Source: Nanobdellota archaeon (GTDB lineage: Archaea > Nanobdellota > Nanobdellia > Woesearchaeales > JAHJBD01). From it: DNA of 8,436 bases. The position numbers and the translations under genes were made by a program. The DNA lies in NCBI GenBank assembly GCA_018813725.1, contig JAHJBD010000198.1:1-8436 (forward strand). The letters run 5' to 3'. Positions 1 to 5,177 of this stretch are shown here, piece after piece (the first letter of the stretch is position 1; each line of letters opens with the position of its first letter). The notes under the pieces were generated by a model. It did not search any database. It was not told where the DNA came from and worked only from the letters and a program-made list of their open reading frames with translations.

Positions 1-10
1 ATGATATAAA

Positions 11-988
11 ATGCAAAAACAATATGATGTATACGGAATTGGAAGCGCTTTGATGGATTTCCTTATAGAAGCTGATGAAGAGCTGCTCAAGCAGTTTAAC
101 CTTATAAAAGGGAATATGCACCTTATAGACGAGCAGCAATCTGTGGAGTTTATGAAAAAGGTCAAGGAGTATAACATGAAGATAGCTCCTGGCGGTTCGT
201 CAGCCAACACTCTAGCAGGGATTTCGCAGCTTGGAGGCAAGGTTGTTTTCTGCGGTAAGGTAGGAGATGACGAGAACGGCTACCTTTATGAGAAAAAGAC
301 AGTTGAAAGTAACATCAAGTCAAACATATCTAAAGGTAATGTTATCACGGGCCACACAATCACGTTTATCACGCCTGACAGTGAGAGGACTTTTGCAACC
401 CACCTTGGAGCTGCGATGCAGCTTACTAAGGAAGATCTTTTTGAAGAGGATATTAAGGATAGCAAGATACTGCATGTTGAAGGCTATCAGCTTGAAGACC
501 CAAACCTTAGGGCAACTACACTGCATGCGATGAGCATTGCTAAGGCAAACAATACAAAGATATCGATCGATCTTGCTGACCCTGCGCTAGTCTCAAGGAA
601 TAAGGATGACCTAAAAAGTATTGTCACAGAATATGCTGACATTGTCTTTGCCAATGAAGAAGAGGCAAAAGCTTTTACTGGTAAAGATGGTGAAGCAGCG
701 CTTATAATCATAGCTAAGATGGCTGAGATTGCCATTGTGAAGCTTGGTGCAAAAGGTTCATGGATACAGAAAGGACCTGAGAAGACATTCATTGCAGCTC
801 ACAAGGTTAATGCTGTTGATACCACAGGAGCAGGAGACATGTTTGCTGCTGGATTTTTGTACGGATACAGCAAGGATATGGACCTTGAACAGTGCGGCAA
901 GATAGGATCATATATCGCTTCACTTGTTGTCTCACAGATAGGAGCAAGGCTTGATACAATTCCTACTGATTTTTTGAAGAACTTATGA
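11..988 (+). CDS. PfkB-family sugar/nucleoside kinase, probable adenosine kinase
   Basis: This 325-residue protein is a cytosolic ribokinase-fold kinase that transfers phosphate from ATP to a sugar or nucleoside hydroxyl. The N-terminal PfkB signature PGGSSANT lies at residues 60-67. The C-terminal signature DTTGAGD lies at 270-276, with D276 as catalytic base and the GAG anion hole before it. The opening (YDVYGIGSALMDFLIEADEE), the LIDEQQ stretch and the tail with SQIGAR resemble the bacterial adenosine-kinase-like PfkB group, so adenosine is the likeliest substrate. That is supported, but not proved, by ahcY nearby, whose product is adenosine. An in-frame TGA at 2-4 makes the ATG at 11 the first possible start; no SD is visible in the 10 available upstream bases. 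Its stop overlaps the yggS start (ATGA, 985-988), so the two form one operon. Guanosine, inosine or a sugar remain possible substrates. Family call is firm; substrate is inferred. Confidence 0.9.
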   Translation: MQKQYDVYGIGSALMDFLIEADEELLKQFNLIKGNMHLIDEQQSVEFMKKVKEYNMKIAPGGSSANTLAGISQLGGKVVFCGKVGDDENGYLYEKKTVESNIKSNISKGNVITGHTITFITPDSERTFATHLGAAMQLTKEDLFEEDIKDSKILHVEGYQLEDPNLRATTLHAMSIAKANNTKISIDLADPALVSRNKDDLKSIVTEYADIVFANEEEAKAFTGKDGEAALIIIAKMAEIAIVKLGAKGSWIQKGPEKTFIAAHKVNAVDTTGAGDMFAAGFLYGYSKDMDLEQCGKIGSYIASLVVSQIGARLDTIPTDFLKNL

Positions 989-1617
989 TAAAAGATAATA
1001 TTACTGCAATAAGGAAAGAGTTGCCTAAAAGTGTGATTATCCTTGCTGCAACAAAGAAAAGGACTGTTTCTGAGGTCAATGAGGCTATTTCTTATGGGAT
1101 TGATACGATAGGGGAGAACTATGTGCAGGAAGCTAAGGAGAAGTTTAAAGCGCTTAAAGGAAGGGTTAAGATACATTGCATCGGACATCTTCAGACAAAC
1201 AAGGTTAAAGATGCTGTTCTTATTTTTGACTTGATTGAGACAGTGGATTCCCTTAAGATTGCAAGAGAGATTGATAAACGTTCTAGTAAGGTAATGCCGA
1301 TACTCATAGAGGTCAATTCTGGAAAAGAGGAAAATAAGGGTGGGTGTATGCCTGAAGATGTTCTTGAGCTTGTTAAAGATGTATCTAAGCTAAAGAATCT
1401 AAAAGTAAAGGGGCTTATGACAATGGCACCTAATGTTAAGGATGTAAGGCCTTATTTCAAGCTGACAAAAGATCTGTTTGATAAGATAAAGAACCTTAAG
1501 ATACCTAATGTTGATATGGAAATCTTGTCTATGGGCATGTCTGATTCTTATAAAGTTGCAGCTCAAGAAGGCGCTAATCTCGTAAGGATAGGCACTGGAA
1601 TTTTTGGTTCAAGATAA
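985..1617 (+). CDS. yggS: YggS/PLPBP family pyridoxal-5'-phosphate homeostasis protein
   Basis: This 210-residue protein is a single-domain alanine-racemase-fold PLP carrier. The family binds PLP through a lysine Schiff base, has no known catalytic reaction, and buffers PLP and amino-acid pools. The expected PLP lysine is K24 in the LAATKK segment, equivalent to the usual AVSKT. Other family marks are IGENYVQE (42-49), HCIGHLQTNK (64-73), EVNSGKEENKGG, KGLMTMAP, and the C-terminal phosphate-binding stretch SMGMSDSY (182-189) followed by RIGTGIFGSR at the end. Length is slightly below the usual 220-235, mostly from a short N-terminus before K24. Translation starts at an ATG sharing ATGA with the stop of the preceding kinase gene, and no strong SD is seen, so translational coupling is likely. 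YggS is nearly universal in bacteria but patchy in archaea. Confidence 0.93.
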   Translation: MIKDNITAIRKELPKSVIILAATKKRTVSEVNEAISYGIDTIGENYVQEAKEKFKALKGRVKIHCIGHLQTNKVKDAVLIFDLIETVDSLKIAREIDKRSSKVMPILIEVNSGKEENKGGCMPEDVLELVKDVSKLKNLKVKGLMTMAPNVKDVRPYFKLTKDLFDKIKNLKIPNVDMEILSMGMSDSYKVAAQEGANLVRIGTGIFGSR

Positions 1618-1685
1618 AATAAAGAAAAAGCCGGGATCTCTTGGAGAAAACATCTCATTGGGGGTGTTAAGCAAGGAATCCCAGC
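1617..1685 (-). terminator. Candidate hairpin plus T-rich terminator of the Lrp/AsnC gene
   Basis: The gap between two convergent genes can fold into one long hairpin. The lower stem pairs 1630-1643 with 1672-1685: the core is GGGAT (1633-1637) with ATCCC (1678-1682), and CTTG (1640-1643) pairs with CAAG (1672-1675). An upper stem pairs AACATC (1649-1654) with GGTGTT (1663-1668), including one G-T wobble. On the minus strand the stem is followed by a T-rich tract (complement of 1617-1629), as expected for termination of the regulator transcript. On the plus strand no T tract follows, so it would be a poor terminator for yggS. A structured small RNA or relic mobile-element end is an alternative. 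Confidence 0.45.
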
Positions 1686-1697
1686 CCAAAAATGTGA

Positions 1698-2123
1698 TTA
1701 TAGCTCTTCTTTGATATTTGCTGTTGCGACCATCGTCAAGGTCGTAATGATTGATTGTTCTTTTCTGAACTTAATTATGAAATCATTAAACTCATTTACA
1801 TCGCTAAACTTCATCTTAAGCATGACATCGTATTCGCCTGTGACGCCGAAGACCTCTTTTACATGATCATCGGCCACAATCTTGTCAAGCATTGCAGATG
1901 GCTTGGTCTTGATAAGCACAAAGACAATAAAGCTTTCTTCAACTGCCTGGTTATTGAGCTTAATGGTGAACTTTTCGATAACGCCATCTTTCCTTAACTT
2001 CTGGATGCGTTGATGGACAGTGCTTGGCCTTATACCTGTCTTTTTTGCAATGTCCCTTATCGAGAGCCTGGCATCATGCTTTAGCAGCTTTAGTATGCCT
2101 TGATCTTTTGGGTCAACTTTCAT
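1698..2123 (-). CDS. Lrp/AsnC family transcriptional regulator
   Basis: This 141-residue protein is a feast/famine DNA-binding regulator of standard archaeal length. The N-terminal winged helix-turn-helix spans about residues 4-52, with the HTH at 20-43 (LSIRDIAKKTG, then RPSTVHQRIQKL). The C-terminal RAM ligand-binding and oligomerisation domain spans about 64-141 and contains the characteristic GEYD at 96-99. Such proteins form dimers to octamers and usually respond to amino acids. The ligand here is not readable; methionine or homocysteine would fit the divergent ahcY, but this is only inference from position. A TATA box on the minus strand (2145-2152) centred about 26 bp before the ATG predicts a leaderless mRNA. 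A palindrome just upstream suggests autoregulation. It is convergent with yggS across an 80-bp hairpin-forming gap. Confidence 0.93.
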   Translation of the reverse strand: MKVDPKDQGILKLLKHDARLSIRDIAKKTGIRPSTVHQRIQKLRKDGVIEKFTIKLNNQAVEESFIVFVLIKTKPSAMLDKIVADDHVKEVFGVTGEYDVMLKMKFSDVNEFNDFIIKFRKEQSIITTLTMVATANIKEEL

Positions 2124-2144
2124 AAAAATTTGTTGTCTAACTTA

Positions 2145-2152
2145 TATATAAA
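2145..2152 (-). promoter_or_regulatory. TATA box of the Lrp/AsnC gene (predicted leaderless)
   Basis: The minus strand reads TTTATATA here. Its centre lies about 26 bp from the start codon at 2123, the usual archaeal TATA-to-start-site distance. Transcription would therefore begin at or within a base or two of the ATG, and no SD lies in between. Confidence 0.6.
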
Positions 2153-2157
2153 TTTTT

Positions 2158-2214
2158 TGGAAAATGTCCACTTTTTAATTGATTTTTAGGACATAATAGT
2201 GTTTTTTACCACTA
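2158..2214. promoter_or_regulatory. Putative operator region between lrp-like gene and ahcY
   Basis: Three inverted repeats are visible. TGGA-N5-TCCA occupies 2158-2170, close upstream of the regulator's TATA box. TAGTG-N8-CACTA occupies 2197-2214, 3 bp upstream of the ahcY TATA box. ATGTCC (2164-2169) and GGACAT (2189-2194) form a wider inverted pair, 25 bp centre to centre. Lrp-family sites are typically imperfect palindromes of about 13-15 bp near the BRE/TATA, so these are reasonable binding sites for the adjacent regulator. The DNA is AT-rich, so chance palindromes are possible. Confidence 0.4.
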
Positions 2215-2217
2215 AAA

Positions 2218-2254
2218 TATATAAACAGAGTATGGATACTTTTTATCAGGTGAT
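2218..2254 (+). promoter_or_regulatory. ahcY promoter (TATA box) and Shine-Dalgarno
   Basis: TATATAAA at 2218-2225 places the predicted transcription start near 2246-2248. Immediately after it comes AGGTGAT (2248-2254), complementary to seven bases of the archaeal 16S 3' tail and ending 3 bases before the ATG at 2258. The leader would be only about 10-12 nt but would carry a strong SD, unlike the leaderless genes on either side. Confidence 0.6.
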
Positions 2255-2257
2255 AAC

Positions 2258-3679
2258 ATGGATGCAACTGAAAATTACAAAGTAAAAGACTTGGCTCTGG
2301 CTGAATTTGGCAGAAAAGAGATGGATATAGCTGAAAAAGAGATGCCTGGGCTTATGGCAACCAGGAAAAAGTATGGACCTTCAAAGCCACTTAAGGGTGC
2401 AAGGATAATGGGGTCACTTCATATGACAATCCAGACTGCTGTATTGATAGAGACATTAGTGGAGTTAGGCGCTCAAGTAAGGTGGGCTTCATGCAACATA
2501 TTCTCAACACAAGACCACGCAGCAGCAGCAATAGCAAAGGCTGGAATACCAGTGTTTGCATGGAAAGGTGAAACACTGAAAGAATATTGGTGGTGCACCA
2601 TGAAGGCGCTTGACTTTGGTGACTGGAAAGGGCCGAACATGATCGTTGATGACGGAGGGGATGCAACCTTGATGATACACAAAGGTGTTGAGATCGAGAA
2701 AGATCCAACTATCTTGCAGAAAGATTATTCTTCTGAAGGTGAAGATTATATAGAATTGATGGCATGCTTAAAAGAGTTATATGCAAAGAAAAAAGATTGC
2801 TGGACAAATGTTGCAAAAGAAATCAAGGGAGTTTCTGAAGAGACTACAACTGGTGTCCATAGGCTTTACCAGATGTTAAAAGAAGGAAAATTACTTTTCC
2901 CTGCAATGAATGTAAATGATTCTGTTACAAAATCAAAGTTTGATAATATCTATGGATGCAGGCACTCGCTTACTGACGGCATCAAAAGAGCTATGGATGT
3001 ATTGATATCTGGGAAAACAGTGATGGTATGCGGATTTGGTGATGTTGGAAAAGGTTCTGCTGAAGCATTGAAGAATGAGAGAGCAAGAGTGATGGTCTCT
3101 GAGATAGATCCAATATGCGCTCTCCAAGCATGCATGGCTGGTTATAGGGTATGTACTGTAGAGGATGCATTGCCTGAAGCAGATATATATGTGACTACAA
3201 CTGGAAACTCAGACATAATAACTGCAGAGCATATGAGCAAGATGAAAGACCAGGCAATAGTCTGCAACATAGGACATTTTGATAATGAGATACAAGTTGC
3301 TGCTTTGGAAAAGTGGCCAGGTGTAAAGAAACAAGAGATCAAAGGAAGTGAATGTCCAGTGCATAGGTATACGTTCCCTGATGGACACTCTATATATCTA
3401 TTGGCTCAAGGACGTCTGATCAACCTAGGATGTGCTACAGGACATCCATCGTTTGTCATGAGCAACTCTTTTACTAACCAGACTCTTGCTCAGATAGAGC
3501 TTTGGACAAAAGAGCACAAGGTTGGAGTATACATGCTTCCAAAAGACCTAGATGAAGAGGTTGCACGATTGCACCTTGAAAAACTTGGGGCTAAATTGAC
3601 CAAGCTAACAATTAAACAAGCTGAGTATATAGGTGTAAAGGTTGAAGGGCCGTATAAGTCTGAGCATTATCGTTATTAG
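2258..3679 (+). CDS. ahcY: Adenosylhomocysteinase (S-adenosyl-L-homocysteine hydrolase), long form
   Basis: This 473-residue cytosolic NAD-dependent enzyme reversibly cleaves S-adenosylhomocysteine to homocysteine and adenosine, relieving product inhibition of methyltransferases. Catalytic residues known from the human enzyme are all present: H55, D131, E195 (human E156), K225, D229, N230 and H340 (human H301), plus the histidine of GHPSFVMS at 396. The NAD Rossmann loop GFGDVGKG is at 259-266, the family signature SCNIFSTQDHA is near 78-88, and the C-terminal lysine and tyrosine that reach the partner subunit's NAD are K467 and Y471 in the HYRY tail. Between D131 and E195 there are 39 more residues than in human, the insertion typical of bacterial and plant enzymes, while many archaeal versions are near 420 residues. 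Start chosen at the ATG with AGGTGAT upstream. It is divergent from an Lrp-like gene. Function is very secure. Confidence 0.98.
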   Translation: MDATENYKVKDLALAEFGRKEMDIAEKEMPGLMATRKKYGPSKPLKGARIMGSLHMTIQTAVLIETLVELGAQVRWASCNIFSTQDHAAAAIAKAGIPVFAWKGETLKEYWWCTMKALDFGDWKGPNMIVDDGGDATLMIHKGVEIEKDPTILQKDYSSEGEDYIELMACLKELYAKKKDCWTNVAKEIKGVSEETTTGVHRLYQMLKEGKLLFPAMNVNDSVTKSKFDNIYGCRHSLTDGIKRAMDVLISGKTVMVCGFGDVGKGSAEALKNERARVMVSEIDPICALQACMAGYRVCTVEDALPEADIYVTTTGNSDIITAEHMSKMKDQAIVCNIGHFDNEIQVAALEKWPGVKKQEIKGSECPVHRYTFPDGHSIYLLAQGRLINLGCATGHPSFVMSNSFTNQTLAQIELWTKEHKVGVYMLPKDLDEEVARLHLEKLGAKLTKLTIKQAEYIGVKVEGPYKSEHYRY

Positions 3680-3699
3680 ACAACACTATTAGAAATATT

Positions 3700-3707
3700 T
3701 TTATATA
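3700..3707 (+). promoter_or_regulatory. TATA box of the MEMO1-family gene (predicted leaderless)
   Basis: TTTATATA is centred about 24-25 bp before the ATG at 3728, preceded by a purine-rich AGAAAT that could act as BRE. No SD is present before the ATG. Transcription would start at about the start codon. Confidence 0.55.
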
Positions 3708-3709
3708 CA

Positions 3710-3717
3710 TTTTTTTT
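3710..3717 (+). terminator. Oligo-T tract, possible ahcY terminator
   Basis: Eight consecutive T, then C and more T, lie 31-45 bases after the ahcY stop. Archaeal RNA polymerase can terminate at oligo-T on the non-template strand without a hairpin. The tract sits between the TATA box and start of the next gene, so it would be upstream of that gene's transcript and would not block it. Confidence 0.4.
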
Positions 3718-3727
3718 CTTTATTGAT

Positions 3728-4573
3728 ATGGTAAGACAACCGATAGTCTCTGGGCAATTCTATGAAGCTTATCCTGACAGGCTGAAAGATCAGATAAAGT
3801 GGTGTTTTCAGCATGAATTAGGACCAGGTTTACCTGGCAAAGGGGATAAGAAGATAATAGCAGTAATATGCCCTCATGCAGGTTATTCTTTCTCAGGCCC
3901 GTGCGCTGCTCACAGCTACAAACAGATTGCAGGATCAGAGGCTGACAGTTATATTATCTTAGGGATAAGCCATCAGGGATATGGAAGCTGTGTTTCTTTA
4001 GATGATTGGGAAACTCCTTTAGGTGTTGTTAAGAATGATACTGAATTAGTAAAAATGCTTATGGATAATTCTGGGCTAAAGAAGAATGAAAAGGCACATT
4101 CGCATGAGCATTCGATTGAGGTTCAGCTTCCATTCTTGCAGTATGTTCAGAAAGAGCCAAAGATAGTACCTGTCATAATATCTGAAGACATTGATATTGA
4201 AGGATTTGCAAAAGCAGTTATTAAGACAATAAAAGACTCTGGAAAAAAGATTATAATAATCGTGTCTGGTGATTTTACGCATTATGGGATAAATTATGGG
4301 TTTATGCCTTTTTCAGACAATGTTAAAGAAAATCTAAAGAAACTGGATATGGGTGCTTTCAAATTCATAGAGAAGCTGGATTATTTTCACTTTCTGGATT
4401 ATATCGATAAGACTAGAGCTACAATCTGCGGAAGGTTGCCTATTGCAGCTATTTGTTCTATCAGTAAGTTATTGAAAGCTAGTGAGGTCAAGTTACTTAA
4501 ATATTATACATCTGGAGATATAACAGATGATTACACTTCAGCTGTTGGCTATGCTTCTATACTGATCAGATGA
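3728..4573 (+). CDS. MEMO1 family protein (AmmeMemoRadiSam system protein B)
   Basis: This 281-residue protein covers the full MEMO1 fold, which is related to the class III extradiol (LigB-type) dioxygenases. The opening RQPIVSGQFYEAYP is the family start. Expected pocket residues are present: H50 in CPHAGYSFSGP, H82 in ISHQGYG, E127 and H128 in EHSIEVQLPFLQ, D182 and H185 in SGDFTHYG, and C234 in TICGRLPIA. In the human protein the pocket formed by H49, H81 and C244 binds metal. In many archaea and bacteria this gene accompanies an AMMECR1 protein and a radical-SAM protein; neither is in the window. The biochemical role is unresolved. The gene has its own TATA box and probably a leaderless mRNA. 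Its TGA directly abuts the stop of the convergent membrane-protein gene. Confidence 0.93.
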   Translation: MVRQPIVSGQFYEAYPDRLKDQIKWCFQHELGPGLPGKGDKKIIAVICPHAGYSFSGPCAAHSYKQIAGSEADSYIILGISHQGYGSCVSLDDWETPLGVVKNDTELVKMLMDNSGLKKNEKAHSHEHSIEVQLPFLQYVQKEPKIVPVIISEDIDIEGFAKAVIKTIKDSGKKIIIIVSGDFTHYGINYGFMPFSDNVKENLKKLDMGAFKFIEKLDYFHFLDYIDKTRATICGRLPIAAICSISKLLKASEVKLLKYYTSGDITDDYTSAVGYASILIR

Positions 4574-5176
4574 TCACCTATTAGCTGATGGATTTTTTAG
4601 CAATCTCTTTTTTCTTCTGTTGAAGAGAATAAAGAATATCAATAACAAGATTAGCAATATGCTGCCAATAATCAGTATCACCTTATTGATATCTGTTGGT
4701 TCTTTTGTGGCTGCTTGCTGTGCAGATTGCACTATCTCAGTTGATTGTGTTGTTGGCTGTGATACCGGCTCAACTGCTGGCTGAATTTCTGGTGTGGGTG
4801 TTGCTGCCGCCGCGCTGGTTGTAAGCTCAATCACTCCGGGTTCTGAACCTGTAAACTGGTATTCTATATTAAATGTGCATGGCCCTCCAGTATCCGGCAT
4901 TTTAATATTGTATTCCTTGGTCTGGTCTGCGCTGACCTCATCAAGCAAAAAGCCGCTTATTTCAGCTTCGCTGTTCTCTTTCCTTACACACCCGCCTTGC
5001 ATCGCAATATCATACGCGACAAACCATTTGGCGTTCGGAACCTCTGCAGTCTTAAGTACGAGCTTGACATCACTGCCAGGCGCAGGGTTTTGTGGAGTAA
5101 TCTCTGAATTTAAGCTTGCGGCAAATGCTGTCGATGCTAATACAATTAAAAATAAGGGTATCAATAAATATTTCAT
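4574..5176 (-). CDS. Small type-I membrane protein with signal peptide, Cys-pair domain, Pro/Thr stalk and C-terminal TM anchor
   Basis: I do not recognise a named family. Starting at the ATG at 5176 the protein has 200 residues. A signal peptide spans about 1-19 (K2, hydrophobic 4-14, STAFA before the likely cleavage). A beta-rich extracellular domain follows at about 21-119 with two cysteines, C63 and C100, placed for one disulfide. Residues 122-162 form a low-complexity Ala/Pro/Thr/Gln stalk, 166-185 a transmembrane helix, and 186-194 a basic cytoplasmic stop-transfer segment (NRRKKRLLK). There are no N-x-S/T sequons. The start at 5176 is preferred over the ATG at 5203 because AGGAGG (5187-5182) precedes it by 5 bases and the signal peptide then begins at once. 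It follows the giant surface-protein gene by 1 nt and is probably coupled to it, suggesting an anchor or accessory role. Confidence 0.8.
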   Translation of the reverse strand: MKYLLIPLFLIVLASTAFAASLNSEITPQNPAPGSDVKLVLKTAEVPNAKWFVAYDIAMQGGCVRKENSEAEISGFLLDEVSADQTKEYNIKMPDTGGPCTFNIEYQFTGSEPGVIELTTSAAAATPTPEIQPAVEPVSQPTTQSTEIVQSAQQAATKEPTDINKVILIIGSILLILLLIFFILFNRRKKRLLKNPSANR

Positions 5177-5177
5177 T

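Noticed and set aside
11..988. Pyridoxal kinase, suggested by the overlap with yggS
   Set aside because: The GGSSAN and DTTGAGD signatures and the overall sequence match nucleoside/ribokinase-type PfkB proteins rather than PdxK/PdxY, though substrate is not proved.
799..1188. 129-codon open frame on the minus strand across the kinase-yggS junction
   Set aside because: It lies opposite two strongly conserved genes and shows no domain.
1618..1697. tRNA gene in the structured spacer
   Set aside because: There is no GTTC-type T-loop, no four-arm cloverleaf and no 7-bp acceptor stem at the right spacing; it forms a single long hairpin.
2391..2708. 105-codon minus-strand open frame inside ahcY
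   Set aside because: It is a shadow of ahcY, whose every catalytic residue is present on the plus strand; the Ser/Leu-rich translation is typical of an antisense artefact.
4574..4700. PGF-CTERM or LPXTG sorting signal at the end of the small membrane protein
   Set aside because: The TM helix and basic tail are present, but no PGF, LPXTG or comparable motif precedes the helix, so it looks like a plain TM anchor.
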